NCBI GenBank assembly: GCA_963819975.1
Contig: CAWFYE010000001.1
Coordinates: 1 to 64,000 of the forward strand
DNA: 64,000 nt
From: Palsa-1392 sp963819975
GTDB lineage: Bacteria > Verrucomicrobiota > Verrucomicrobiia > Chthoniobacterales > UBA10450
Reading direction: 5' to 3'
Shown here: piece after piece, positions 44,863-54,868 of the stretch
How positions within the stretch are numbered: position 1 is the stretch's first letter
How the letters are laid out: the number at the start of each line of letters is the position of its first letter
Notes under the pieces: generated by a model
Seen by the model: only the letters and a program-made list of their open reading frames with translations
Told to the model about the DNA's origin: nothing
Databases searched by the model: none
Program-made: the position numbers and the translations under genes

Positions 44863-45141
44863 TTAGCGCGCCTTGGTCACGAACGTGACGTGGCGAAAAG
44901 GGCGCAGCGACCAATAGGCGATATTTTCCGGCATCCGGGGCGCCTTGCCGGTAAAATGGAGGCGCCAATACACCGACAGCAGATGTTCCTTGTCGCCCCG
45001 AAAGCGGCTGAAGGAGGCTGTCACGGGCGCAAGACTTTTGTAAGAGACGTTGGCGCGCGCCGTCGTGTCGTGATGCGCGACGCCGAGCATCACGCCGCCG
45101 GCGACCAGGATGAGAGCGAGAAAGGCAAATAAAGTTTTCAT
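44863..45141 (-). CDS. small exported hypothetical protein
   Basis: A 92-residue protein with a signal or anchor at residues 2-20 (KTLFAFLALILVAGGVMLGV). The remainder is basic with aromatic residues (FSRFRGDKEHLLSVYWRLHF). No family is recognised. It lies between the cupin-side genes and ubiD on the minus strand, 72 bp upstream of ubiD. Coding composition looks acceptable but homology is unproven. Confidence 0.5.
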   Translation of the reverse strand: MKTLFAFLALILVAGGVMLGVAHHDTTARANVSYKSLAPVTASFSRFRGDKEHLLSVYWRLHFTGKAPRMPENIAYWSLRPFRHVTFVTKAR

Positions 45142-45291
45142 GGAATGGCAGGAAAGTAAGCGAGAAGAAGAGATGCGCTACGAGCAGATGGAGTCGGGAT
45201 TGATCGCATTGGCGCTGTCGATCGCGCGCAAACGCGTCCGCCGCCCGTCGAGTGCGACCACCGCCCGATGATCAGTTTTGGGTCGACTATT

Positions 45292-45771
45292 TCATTCTTC
45301 GCCATCGAAGTAATCGAGCGCTTCGCTCCGCAAGAGGGTTCGTTCCGGAGAACGGACGAGCCATTTCTGACTATCCGGATAATAACAGGATTCCCCGACC
45401 GGATTATCTGCGATGACATAGATGACCAAGTCTTCGGCACTATCGTTGATGAGTTGGTGCGCCTCACCCGGCCCGTAGATGAAGGCATCGCCCGCCTCGA
45501 TCGGCGTCCGGCCGCTCTCATCCCGGGCCAGGCCGCGGCCGGAGATGACATGATAGAACTCCCATTGCGCGGCGTGAGAGTGATATGGGCAAGGGGTTTG
45601 CCCGGGAGCGAGACGCATGATCTCGACGGCGAAGGGATGCCGGTGTCGCGCATCTGGACTTTGCGGATCCCAGCCGAGGGCTTCCGACAAGTCCTTGCCC
45701 ATCCCGCCAAACTTCCCTTTCGGCGAACTCCAGGAGAATTCCTCCAATTGACTGGCGTTGATCTTTTTCAT
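45292..45771 (-). CDS. cupin domain protein
   Basis: A 159-residue single cupin. The metal-binding motifs are PCPYHSHAAQWEFYHVISGR (about residues 60-79) and GDAFIYGPGEAHQLIN (about 93-108), giving the usual His-x-His, Glu and His ligands. Such proteins may be dioxygenases, isomerases or metabolite sensors; the reaction is not predictable. The gene ends before the small exported protein and starts 13 bp after the DUF2277 gene, suggesting a DUF2277-cupin operon on the minus strand. Confidence 0.85.
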   Translation of the reverse strand: MKKINASQLEEFSWSSPKGKFGGMGKDLSEALGWDPQSPDARHRHPFAVEIMRLAPGQTPCPYHSHAAQWEFYHVISGRGLARDESGRTPIEAGDAFIYGPGEAHQLINDSAEDLVIYVIADNPVGESCYYPDSQKWLVRSPERTLLRSEALDYFDGEE

Positions 45772-45783
45772 CGGACTCCAGGT

Positions 45784-46068
45784 CTAGGCGGCGCGTTGAC
45801 CGCTCCCGTATCGGAGGCGCATCCTGGCCGCGGCCTTCGCGGCTTCGGCGTCGCGATCGAGCGGCGGCGCGGTCGTGATGAGGGAGTCGAGAAGCTCACG
45901 CGAAGCTCGCGCAATTTGATCAACAGCGCGCGCGAACGGCTCTTCATTCGCCTTCGAGGGACGGGCAAAGCCGCTTAGTTTCCTGACGTATTGAATGGCG
46001 GAAGCGCGAATTTCTTCTTCCGTCGCCGGCGGCTGAAAATTGTGCAGCCTTTTGATATTTCGACACAT
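45784..46068 (-). CDS. DUF2277 family protein
   Basis: A 94-residue protein beginning MCRNIKRLHNFQPPATEEEI, the signature start of DUF2277. The rest is helical and basic (YVRKLSGFARPSKANEEPFA, then RASRELLDSL). A good ribosome-binding site (AAGGAGGT) lies 6 bases before the ATG. Function is unknown. The cysteine at position 2 is part of the conserved start and not a lipobox. It is probably co-transcribed with the cupin gene. Confidence 0.85.
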   Translation of the reverse strand: MCRNIKRLHNFQPPATEEEIRASAIQYVRKLSGFARPSKANEEPFARAVDQIARASRELLDSLITTAPPLDRDAEAAKAAARMRLRYGSGQRAA

Positions 46069-46235
46069 AAAACCTCCTTCGTTCGTGCTTCATCAGGAAA
46101 CGCCAAATCGACTAAAAGTCGAGTCCCGAGGACAGACGACCTCCTTTCACGAAAATTAACGAGAAGTTACGATTCCTCCCCGGCCCGTTTCCCACCTTGT
46201 CAGAGGGGGCGGTTGTTCGACGCTAGGAGTAATTC

Positions 46236-47627
46236 ATGAAAATCGACGCACTCATCATCGGCGGTGGTCCTGGAGGTTCCGCCGCGGCCATGTTCCTGCT
46301 CCGCGAAGGGATCACTCCGGTGATTCTCGAACAGGAAGAATTCCCGCGTTTTCACATCGGCGAATCCCTCACGGGCGAAGCCGCACAGGTGCTCCGCCGT
46401 CTCGGGCTGGAAGAGAAAATGAACGCGATGAATAACCCGGTAAAGCACGGGGTGCGCGTTTACGGCACGAACGCAACCAATAGCTGGTATGTGAAGGTCT
46501 CGGAGCGCGATCAGAATTGGAACCTCTCCGATTCCACCACCTGGCAGGTCCGGCGGAGCGAGTTCGACGCCATGATGTTGAAAGAAGCCCAGGACCGCGG
46601 CGCGAAACTCGTTCGCGGCACCGCGATCAAGGCGCTCCGAAATACTGATGAATCGCTTCGCGGCATCCTGATGCGACGTTCCGATGGAACCGAGGAAGAG
46701 ATCGAAACCAAAGTGGTGCTCGATTGCTCGGGCCAGGCGACTTTTCTCGCCAACCAAAAAATCACTGGCCCGAAGTACATGGGCAGCTACGACAAGCAGG
46801 TCGCTTTCTTTTCCCACATCCGCGGCGCGATCCGTGACAGCGGGACGCAGGGCGAAACTGCGCCCGACAACACCCTTATCTTCTACGCCCGGAAATTTCA
46901 CTGGGCCTGGTTTATTCCCATCGACAAAGACGTCGTAAGCGTGGGCATGGTGACGCCGAGGGCCAATTTCGTCGCGAAAAAGCAAACGCCCGACGAGTAT
47001 TACCGGAGCGAGCTTTTCTCGATCAATCCGGAGTTGCCGCGCCGGATCAAGAAACTCGACCTGGTCGAGAAAGTGCACGTCATCCCGAATTACTCGTATC
47101 AGGTGCGGGGTTTCTGCGGGAAAGGCTACATCTGCATCGGAGATTCGCATCGCTTCATCGATCCGATCTTCTCCTTCGGGCTCACTGTCACGATGCGGGA
47201 GGCGGAGTTTGCCGCCCCGATCGTCAGGCAATATCTGGAAGGCAAACTGGACGGTCAGGAGAACCCGTTCGCCGAGCACCAGATGGCGTGCGAGAAGGGC
47301 ATCGACAATCTGGAAGACATGATCGACCTCTTCTGGGAGCAGCCGTTCGCCTTTTCGACCTTCGTCCATTTCCGTTACACGGAACAGATGACCGACGCCT
47401 TTGCCGGCCGGATCTACGAGCACGAACATCAGCCGTCGACCTCCATCCTTTCCTTCCGCAAGCTGCTCAAGCGGACCCGCGAATACGACGCCGACGACTA
47501 CTCGATTCCGATCGGTTCGCGCTATCACCCGGAGCGGGCGCCTCTCTGGGAACCGGAGTCACCGGTACCGGGAACCGAGGACTGGGTCGAGCGCGGCCAG
47601 GGAACGCGCCAGCTGACCCAAGCTTAG
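46236..47627 (+). CDS. FAD-dependent halogenase-like oxidoreductase 1
   Basis: A 463-residue flavoprotein. The dinucleotide motif LIIGGGPGGSAAAMFLLREG opens the chain and FPRFHIGESLTGEA follows. FHWAWFIPIDKDVVSVG contains the WxWxIP element used as a signature of flavin-dependent halogenases. RFIDPIFSFGLTVTMREAEFAA is the second FAD contact. The C-terminal 120 residues (helical, RTREYDADDYSIPIGSR) match this group. It is about 80% similar by eye to the gene at 47917, from which it is separated by a leftover piece of the epimerase gene. The halogenation substrate is unknown; a non-halogenating oxygenase or reductase role is also possible. Confidence 0.78.
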   Translation: MKIDALIIGGGPGGSAAAMFLLREGITPVILEQEEFPRFHIGESLTGEAAQVLRRLGLEEKMNAMNNPVKHGVRVYGTNATNSWYVKVSERDQNWNLSDSTTWQVRRSEFDAMMLKEAQDRGAKLVRGTAIKALRNTDESLRGILMRRSDGTEEEIETKVVLDCSGQATFLANQKITGPKYMGSYDKQVAFFSHIRGAIRDSGTQGETAPDNTLIFYARKFHWAWFIPIDKDVVSVGMVTPRANFVAKKQTPDEYYRSELFSINPELPRRIKKLDLVEKVHVIPNYSYQVRGFCGKGYICIGDSHRFIDPIFSFGLTVTMREAEFAAPIVRQYLEGKLDGQENPFAEHQMACEKGIDNLEDMIDLFWEQPFAFSTFVHFRYTEQMTDAFAGRIYEHEHQPSTSILSFRKLLKRTREYDADDYSIPIGSRYHPERAPLWEPESPVPGTEDWVERGQGTRQLTQA

Positions 47628-47725
47628 CCGCGGGGCCGGCTTCTCGACCAGCGCTGGCGCCAGGCGGTCCGAAACCAGATCGGTTTCTGCTCGCCAAGCG
47701 CGAATGGTGCCTTTAGAAACGCGCC

Positions 47726-47830
47726 ATGTTCGCGCGTTTTAGGACACAGCCCGTGACAGTTGTCACCGCGGCCGCCGGCTTCCCTGGCTTCCGCTTGGCC
47801 GATCGTCCCGCTCAACAAACTGCCGGGATT
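47726..47830 (+). pseudogene. truncated copy of decarboxylase start
   Basis: MFARFRTQPVTVVTAAAGFP lines up with the first residues of the UDP-glucuronate decarboxylase at 49398 (MAAHSGKQPVTVVTGGAGFL). The leader before both ATGs is also alike (GTTTCTGCTCGCCAAG and AACGCGCCATG). Homology fades after about 35 codons. It is the leftover of a tandem duplication that included the halogenase gene and the 5' part of the decarboxylase. Confidence 0.75.
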
Positions 47831-47916
47831 GCGGCTCCTTTTTTTGGTTCTCCACGCCGATCCCGCCTGCATGCCGGCGATCTCGTCATTTCCGCAGCCT
47901 GCTCACCTGATATTCC

Positions 47917-49347
47917 ATGAAGATAGGGGTCCTGATTATTGGCGGCGGACCTGGCGGCGCCTCTGCCGCCATGTTTCTGCTTCGCGAAGGAATCACTCCA
48001 GTCATTCTGGAACAGGAGGAATTTCCGCGGTTCCACATCGGCGAATCACTGACCGCCGCAGCCGCGCAATTGCTCGGCCGGCTCGGACTCGAGGAGAAGA
48101 TGAATGCGATGAATCATCCGGTGAAGCACGGTGTGCGCGTCTACGGCAGCAATGCGACCAAGAGCTGGTATGTGAAAGTCTCGCAACGCGATGAGAATTG
48201 GAATCTTTCCGCTGCGACCACCTGGCAAGTGCGCCGGAGTGAATTTGACAAGATGATGCTCGACGAAGCGCAGGCGCGGGGCGCGAAAGTCATGCGCGGC
48301 ACCGCGACCAAAGCGCTGAGAAACGAAGATGGCTCACTCCGCGGGGTCAAGGTGCGCTGGCCCGATGGCCGCGAGGAGAAGATCGAGACCAGGATCGTGC
48401 TCGACTGTTCAGGGCAGGCGACATTTCTCGCTAACCAGAAGGTGACGGGGCCGAAATACATGGGCAGCTACGACAAACAAGTCGCTTTCTTTTCCCATCT
48501 CCGCGGCGCGCTGCGCGACACCGGGACGGAGGGCGAAACCGCGCCCGACAATACCCTTATCTTCTACGCCCGGAAATTTCATTGGGCGTGGTTCATCCCG
48601 ATCGACAAAGACATCGTGAGCGTGGGGATTGTGGCGCCGCGGGCCACGTTCACCGAAAAACAACAAACACCGGAAGAATATTACCGGAGCGAATTGCACG
48701 CGATCAATCCCGAGATTGCGCGCCGCCTGCCAAAGCTCGATCTGGTCGAGAAGGTGCACGTCATTCCGAACTACTCCTATCAAGTGCGCCGATTTTGCGG
48801 AAAAGGCTTCATCTGCATCGGCGATGCGCATCGCTTCATCGATCCGATTTTCTCCTTCGGGCTCACTGTCACGATGCGGGAGGCGGAGTTCGCAGCGCCG
48901 CTCGTCCGCGAATATCTCGAGGGCAAGCTGAACGGCAGGGAAAATCCTTTCGCCGAGCATCAACTGGCCTGCGAGAAGGGGATCGATAACCTGGAAGACA
49001 TGATCGATCTCTTCTGGGAACAACCTTTTGCCTTCTCGGCTTTTATCCAGGCCCGCTACCCCGACGAGATGACCGACGCGTTTGCCGGCCGGATTTACGA
49101 ATCCGAGCGCCCATCCGCCGCGATGCTCCTCTCCTTCCGCACGCTCCTCAAACGCACCCGAGAATACGACGCAGAGGATTACTCAATCCCGATCGGCTCG
49201 CGCTTTCACCCGGAACGGGCGCCGCTTTGGGAGCCCGATTCACCGGTCGAGGGCACGGAGGAATGGATCGAGCGCGGCAGGGGCGAGAAGCAGGCGCCTG
49301 TTCGAAGCCTGAGGACGCGCCGGGATCTGCGACAGGCGGCGACCTGA
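47917..49347 (+). CDS. FAD-dependent halogenase-like oxidoreductase 2
   Basis: A 476-residue paralogue of the protein at 46236 with the same motifs: LIIGGGPGGASAAMFLLREG, FPRFHIGESLTAAA, the WxWxIP element in KFHWAWFIPIDKDIVSVG and RFIDPIFSFGLTVTMREAEF. It carries an extra basic C-terminal tail (RGEKQAPVRSLRTRRDLRQA). The high similarity and identical spacing to the downstream decarboxylase remnants show it is the copy that kept the original neighbour. Both copies look intact, so both may be active with diverged substrates. Confidence 0.78.
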   Translation: MKIGVLIIGGGPGGASAAMFLLREGITPVILEQEEFPRFHIGESLTAAAAQLLGRLGLEEKMNAMNHPVKHGVRVYGSNATKSWYVKVSQRDENWNLSAATTWQVRRSEFDKMMLDEAQARGAKVMRGTATKALRNEDGSLRGVKVRWPDGREEKIETRIVLDCSGQATFLANQKVTGPKYMGSYDKQVAFFSHLRGALRDTGTEGETAPDNTLIFYARKFHWAWFIPIDKDIVSVGIVAPRATFTEKQQTPEEYYRSELHAINPEIARRLPKLDLVEKVHVIPNYSYQVRRFCGKGFICIGDAHRFIDPIFSFGLTVTMREAEFAAPLVREYLEGKLNGRENPFAEHQLACEKGIDNLEDMIDLFWEQPFAFSAFIQARYPDEMTDAFAGRIYESERPSAAMLLSFRTLLKRTREYDAEDYSIPIGSRFHPERAPLWEPDSPVEGTEEWIERGRGEKQAPVRSLRTRRDLRQAAT

Positions 49348-49397
49348 GCGCGCGTTTCTGCTCGCCAAGGGCGACCGCTGCATTTAGATAACGCGCC

Positions 49398-50369
<972 letters not shown>

Positions 50370-50389
50370 TCCATTTTTTGGACTGGATC

Positions 50390-50472
50390 AGCGGGATTTG
50401 CTGGATTTAGGAGGAGAAAAGACCGGGCCTCAAATGGCCGCGCAACGCCCCCTTAATCCTGGAAATCCTGCT
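50390..50472. repeat. imperfect inverted repeat
   Basis: AGCGGGATTTGCTGGATTTA (50390-50409) and the reverse complement of 50453-50472 agree at 16 of 20 positions. It lies between the UXS gene and the pilus cluster. It could be an interspersed repeat or a weak hairpin. Confidence 0.5.
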
Positions 50473-50532
50473 ATTCGTGTCCTTTTCAAAATGCTCGCTT
50501 TCTGACCCCGCTTCCTCTCAAATGCCAAATCC

Positions 50533-51102
50533 ATGCAGCGAAAAATTGCCCTGACGATCCTGCTCGCGGCCAGCACCAGCTCCCTTTTCGCCCAGAATCG
50601 CGCGGCCGATTTTCAGATAACGAAAATCACCCGCAACCTCATCTCCTCGCCGGAATATAACTACAGCGGCGCGGAAACCTTCCGCACCAATTCGCGCGAT
50701 CGCTGGCTCGAAGTGGAGGTGGAATTCTCTTCCGCTCTGGAGTTTACCGAAGAGTTGACTCTGAAGTATTTAATCCTCCTCAACGGCAGACTGCTCACCG
50801 GCGAAGTGACGCACGTGAACATCCTGGGCGGCAAAGAACTTCGCTCCGTCATCTACGTCCCGCCGCGCGCCCTCGCCCACATCATGGGGAATCGCCCGCT
50901 GACCGCCAACGCCGTGGAAAATGTCGCGGTTCAGCTCCTCCAGGGCGGCACGGTCAAGGATGAACAGAACCTGACCCGCGCCCGGCCCCAGTGGTATAGC
51001 GGTCTCCCGGCGGTCGCCGGCCTTGCCTTGAACAAGAACGAAACGCCGTTCGCGCCTCTTTATTGGGACCGCTACGAGCAGATAAAGCCGGCCGGCCGTT
51101 AG
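50533..51102 (+). CDS. Amuc_1102-like pilus-cluster protein
   Basis: A 189-residue exported protein. A signal peptide ends at about SLFAQ (residue 21). The mature domain (ADFQITKITRNLISSPEYNY, RWLEVEVEFSSALEFTEELT) is beta-rich. Position at the head of the pilM-like cluster and length agree with the protein that heads the Akkermansia Amuc_1102-1098 locus (recalled). It probably works in the periplasm with the pilus/secretin apparatus, but its exact role is unknown. The stop is 15 bp before the next gene's ATG. Confidence 0.7.
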   Translation: MQRKIALTILLAASTSSLFAQNRAADFQITKITRNLISSPEYNYSGAETFRTNSRDRWLEVEVEFSSALEFTEELTLKYLILLNGRLLTGEVTHVNILGGKELRSVIYVPPRALAHIMGNRPLTANAVENVAVQLLQGGTVKDEQNLTRARPQWYSGLPAVAGLALNKNETPFAPLYWDRYEQIKPAGR

Positions 51103-51116
51103 TCGCGTCGCGATCC

Positions 51117-52874
51117 ATGCCGGCCCCTCCTCGCATCGTTAGCCTCAACCTCGGCTCCCAATCGTTAGGGCTGGCAGAATTTCAGGCCCAGCCTCATGGC
51201 GGCCTCGTCCTGAACGGCTATCGCCTGCACGAGATTCCGGCTGACCCGGCCGCGGAAACCGATCGGAACCGGCAGATCAGCGAGGCGCTCCCCCCCATGA
51301 TGCGCGAGCTCGGGATTAAGACCGGCCCGGTCGATTACGCCGTCTCGGGACAATCCGTTTTCGCCCGCTTCGTCAAGCTTCCCCAAGTCGACCCGGACAA
51401 GATTGAGCGCATCATCACCTTCGAGGCGCAGCAAAACGTCCCCTTCCCGATCGAGGAAGTGGTCTGGGATTACCAACTGGTCGGAAGTGGCGACGCGGAA
51501 AAGATCGAGGTCGTGCTGGTCGCGATCAAAGCCGACCTTCTTGAAGGGATCAACACCGCAGTCGAGTCGGTCGGACTCCAAACCACGCGGGTCGACGTCG
51601 CGACGATGGCACTCTATAACGCCTTTCGTTTCAACTACAGCGAGCTGACCGGCTGCTCGCTCTTGATCGATATCGGCGCGCGCACCACCAACCTGATTTT
51701 CGTCGAGCCCGGCAAAGTTTTCAGCCGCAGCATCCCGATTGGTGGCGGCTCGATCACCTCGGCGATCGCGAAGGAATTCAACGAGCCCATCGGCGCAGCC
51801 GAGCTGCGCAAGAAGCACGACGGATTCGTTAGTCTGGGCGGGGCCTATGCGGAAGCTTCCGACCCGGAAGTGGCGCGCGTCTCGAAACTTGTCCGCAACA
51901 CCATGACCCGCCTCCACGCCGAGGTCACACGCTCGATCAGTTTTTATCGCACCCAACAGCAGGGCAGCCAGCCGCAACGCGTTTTTCTTTGCGGCGGCAT
52001 GGTCAGCACGCCTTATACGCGCGAGTTTTTTCACGAGAAACTCCAGTGGCCGATCGAGTTCTTCAATCCGCTGCGCAATGTCACGGTAGGGGAGTCCGTC
52101 CCGATCGAGCAGATCGCACACAGCGCCCATTTGTTAGGCGAACTGGTTGGGCTTGCCCTCCGCAGCACCATGACCTGCCCGATGGAATTCAACCTGCGCC
52201 CCGCCAGCGTGGTCCGCCGGCAGCGACTCGCCCGGCGCCGCCCGTTTTTCGTCCTGGCCGGCACTTGTTTCATTCTCGGCCTGCTCGGCTGGGCTTTTTA
52301 TTTTCTGCGCGTCGCGCAAGTCCAAACGCAGGTTGCGGATAAGCTCCAGGTCGAGGTCGACCAGATGCGCGGGATGGAAAACCGGATCGCCAGCCTGCGG
52401 AAGGAAACCGCCGCGCTCGACGCGATCACGACGCCTTTGCTTAGCGTGATCTACGATCGCGGCGTCTGGCTGCGCATTCTCGACGACCTCAATGCTCGGC
52501 TTCCGAAAGAGAATATCTGGATCACGGAACTCGCGCCCACTTCCAGTGGAAAGATCATCGGCGAAGTGGGAGCGGCCGGAGCCAGCGCCCCCGGCTCTAA
52601 CCCGGCACCGGCGCCCGCCCGTGGGGTAGCCGCACCGGGAGCAAATACGCTCCCGATGATCGACGGCGTTTTCGTTAGGGGACTTTATCTTTCCAATCCA
52701 AAGCAGCAGGAAATCGTGGTCGATTATTTCCGAAACCTGCTTAGCTCGACCGTTTTCGACGTCGATCCCAACAGACAGTCGGAAGTGATCAGGCCGAGCA
52801 CGCCGACGAGCACAGAGTGGGCTTATCCCTACGAGCTGCGCTTAAAATTGAGAAAACCTTTTGCCCTGCCATGA
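51117..52874 (+). CDS. PilM-PilN fusion protein
   Basis: A 585-residue protein from ATG 51117. Residues about 1-350 form a PilM-type actin-like ATPase domain (RIVSLNLGSQSLGLAEF, VAIKADLLEGINTAVESVGL, SLLIDIGARTTNLIF). After about residue 360 (CPMEFNLRPAS) a membrane helix (PFFVLAGTCFILGLLGWAFY) and a PilN-like periplasmic region follow. This joins the cytoplasmic PilM and its membrane partner PilN, normally separate genes. It starts the run PilM/N, PilO-like, PilP-like and PilQ. The final ATG of the next gene lies in this stop (ATGA). A TTGTTAGG sequence and CGTTAGGG copies are inside. Confidence 0.85.
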   Translation: MPAPPRIVSLNLGSQSLGLAEFQAQPHGGLVLNGYRLHEIPADPAAETDRNRQISEALPPMMRELGIKTGPVDYAVSGQSVFARFVKLPQVDPDKIERIITFEAQQNVPFPIEEVVWDYQLVGSGDAEKIEVVLVAIKADLLEGINTAVESVGLQTTRVDVATMALYNAFRFNYSELTGCSLLIDIGARTTNLIFVEPGKVFSRSIPIGGGSITSAIAKEFNEPIGAAELRKKHDGFVSLGGAYAEASDPEVARVSKLVRNTMTRLHAEVTRSISFYRTQQQGSQPQRVFLCGGMVSTPYTREFFHEKLQWPIEFFNPLRNVTVGESVPIEQIAHSAHLLGELVGLALRSTMTCPMEFNLRPASVVRRQRLARRRPFFVLAGTCFILGLLGWAFYFLRVAQVQTQVADKLQVEVDQMRGMENRIASLRKETAALDAITTPLLSVIYDRGVWLRILDDLNARLPKENIWITELAPTSSGKIIGEVGAAGASAPGSNPAPAPARGVAAPGANTLPMIDGVFVRGLYLSNPKQQEIVVDYFRNLLSSTVFDVDPNRQSEVIRPSTPTSTEWAYPYELRLKLRKPFALP

Positions 52875-53803
52875 ACTGGTTTCGCCAGAACCGTTTTCTC
52901 GGCGTCTTTCTCGCCGCGCTCGCCCTCGCGACAATCGTAAGCGTCTACTTCCTGCTCCATGAGAAGGGCACGGCAGAAGAAGCCGAGGCCCGGCTCGAAG
53001 CCACGATCGCCGAATTGAACCGGCTCCGCGGGAGCGCTCCCTTCCCGAGCAACGAAAACTTGCGCAAGACGAAGACGCAAACCGATAGCTACCGTAACTC
53101 GCTTCTCGCCCTCGAAGGGGAATTGAAAAGCCGCATCTTTCCCAAGCCGCCGCTCCAGCCTAACGAATTCCAGGCGCTCCTCCGCCAGGCCGCGACGAGT
53201 GTGATCGACCGGGCACGGGCAAGCAAGGTGCAGTTGCCCGAAAATTTTAACCTCGGCTTCGACGAGTACGCGACTTCGCTCCCAAACGGCGTGGCGGCGC
53301 CGCGCCTCGGGCGCCAGTTGCGAGCAATCGAGTGGCTCGCCAATACGGCCATCGACGCGCACGTCGATGCCCTCCAGAGCCTGACTCGCAGCCCTCTCCC
53401 GGAAGAGCGCGCGGCTCCCACTCCGGCACCGGGCGGGAAGGGGCGCGCGGCCCAGACCCCGAAAGCAGCCGGCGACAGCCTCCCAATCGTCGACTGGACC
53501 CCGGTCGATCTCGCTTTTTCGGGTAGCCCGGCCGCTGCCCGGCGCGTCTTTAACCAAATCGCGGCCGCGAAAGAGCAGACCTACGTCATCCGCACTCTTC
53601 AGATACGAAACCAGACTGATAAAGGACCGAAACGCGGCGCGCCCATCGAATCCTTGGCGCCTCCTGCTCCGGCTGCCCAACCCGATGGCTCAGTCAAGCC
53701 GGGCGAACCAGGCATCAGCTTCATCGTCGGGACCGAGCATGTGAACGTCTCGGTTAGGATCGAAATTGTGCGCTTCAACATTCCGGAAAAGGAGGTTCGT
53801 TAG
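52871..53803 (+). CDS. Amuc_1100/PilO-like membrane protein
   Basis: A 310-residue protein anchored by one N-terminal helix (FLGVFLAALALATIVSVYFL, residues 7-26), followed by a coiled coil (EARLEATIAELNRLRG) and a periplasmic domain. Length, layout and cluster position match Amuc_1100 of Akkermansia (317 residues), whose fold relates to PilO-type pilus alignment proteins. It has a Pro/Ala-rich insert (about residues 195-220). It likely links the PilM/N platform to the secretin. It starts 4 bp inside the previous gene. Its stop TAG is inside a CGTTAGGC motif. Confidence 0.78.
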   Translation: MNWFRQNRFLGVFLAALALATIVSVYFLLHEKGTAEEAEARLEATIAELNRLRGSAPFPSNENLRKTKTQTDSYRNSLLALEGELKSRIFPKPPLQPNEFQALLRQAATSVIDRARASKVQLPENFNLGFDEYATSLPNGVAAPRLGRQLRAIEWLANTAIDAHVDALQSLTRSPLPEERAAPTPAPGGKGRAAQTPKAAGDSLPIVDWTPVDLAFSGSPAAARRVFNQIAAAKEQTYVIRTLQIRNQTDKGPKRGAPIESLAPPAPAAQPDGSVKPGEPGISFIVGTEHVNVSVRIEIVRFNIPEKEVR

Positions 53804-53806
53804 GCG

Positions 53807-54751
53807 ATGGACTGGCTCCGGGCCAATTACGATCGCGCGGTCGTCCTCGCCGCCGCTCTCTTTCTCATTCTTTGCGCGCTCTTTATTTTTCTCAGCGCCT
53901 CCGGTTTTAGCGAGAAATTCAGCCCCCTGCAAAACGTTCCGGCCCAGAACAACCAAATCCCGGCCGGAAAGGCGCCCGAGATTGTCGAGGCGATGGAGAA
54001 ATTGAAGGCTCCTTCGCAGTGGATCTCGAGCGGACGCTCCGGCCTCTTCGTTCCGGAAAAACATTTCATCGGAGCCGACGGCCAGCCCACCACCCTCCAA
54101 AACACCCTCCTCCATCCGCCCGTGCCTAACGAATGGCTGGAGGAATTTGGCCTCCCTATCACGGAGGCCGACCTCCTCACTCAGGACGCGGATACGGATG
54201 GCTTCACCAACCTCGACGAATGGGAAAGCCATACCAACCCGACCGACAAACAGTCCCACCCGCCTTACACCTTTAAGCTCAAGCTCCGCTCCTTCGCCCA
54301 GGAGGCATTCCCGCTCATTTTCTCCTCCTCGGTCGCCGAGACCTACGCCATTAACAACGTCGACCCGACCAAGCCAACCCAATTCCTCCACATCGGCGAG
54401 ATCGTCGCCGGCACGAAATACAAACTTACCGGCTACACCGAGAAATTCGACACCGACAAATACGGAACCACGATCGACGTTTCCGAATTGGCCCTCGAAC
54501 AGGTAGACACCCACGACCAGGTCACGCTCGTGAAAGAGAAACGGGCCACCTCTCCGGAGTCGGTGGCGAACTTCCTCTACACCTGGAACGGCGCGGAAGA
54601 GACCTTCGCGGTGAAGAAGGACCAGGAATTTACGCTCAAGCCGCTTGAAGAAATCCAATACAAGCTCATCGATGTCCAGCCGGAGAAAGCGATCATCATC
54701 GACACGCAAAAGCCTAACGAAAAGATCGAGATCGGACCGACTAAACAATGA
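53807..54751 (+). CDS. Amuc_1099/PilP-like protein
   Basis: A 314-residue protein with an N-terminal membrane anchor (AVVLAAALFLILCALFIFL, residues 11-29). It contains an Asp-rich calcium-binding loop, DADTDGFTNLDEWESHTNPT (about residues 126-145), like thrombospondin type-3 repeats. A beta-rich periplasmic part follows. Its place between the PilO-like protein and the secretin is that of PilP in the standard pilMNOPQ order, though fold relationship to PilP is inference. A heptamer array and hairpin follow its stop. Spacing to the previous gene is 3 bp. Confidence 0.72.
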   Translation: MDWLRANYDRAVVLAAALFLILCALFIFLSASGFSEKFSPLQNVPAQNNQIPAGKAPEIVEAMEKLKAPSQWISSGRSGLFVPEKHFIGADGQPTTLQNTLLHPPVPNEWLEEFGLPITEADLLTQDADTDGFTNLDEWESHTNPTDKQSHPPYTFKLKLRSFAQEAFPLIFSSSVAETYAINNVDPTKPTQFLHIGEIVAGTKYKLTGYTEKFDTDKYGTTIDVSELALEQVDTHDQVTLVKEKRATSPESVANFLYTWNGAEETFAVKKDQEFTLKPLEEIQYKLIDVQPEKAIIIDTQKPNEKIEIGPTKQ

Positions 54752-54808
54752 CCAATGACCAATGACGAAGGCGAAACGGTCCCGCCTCGGCTTTCGAAAT
54801 TCGTCATT
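54746..54808. repeat. CAATGAC array and hairpin
   Basis: Three exact CAATGAC heptamers (54746-54766) sit at the stop of the PilP-like gene. They run into an inverted repeat, AATGACGAA (54761-54769) with TTCGTCATT (54800-54808). It lies in the 118-bp gap before the secretin gene and could be a mobile or regulatory hairpin. Confidence 0.75.
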
Positions 54809-54868
54809 TTCCCCGCTTTATTTCCTTGCCGGGTTGATCGCCCGCGGCTACAACCGCGACCACTTCTC

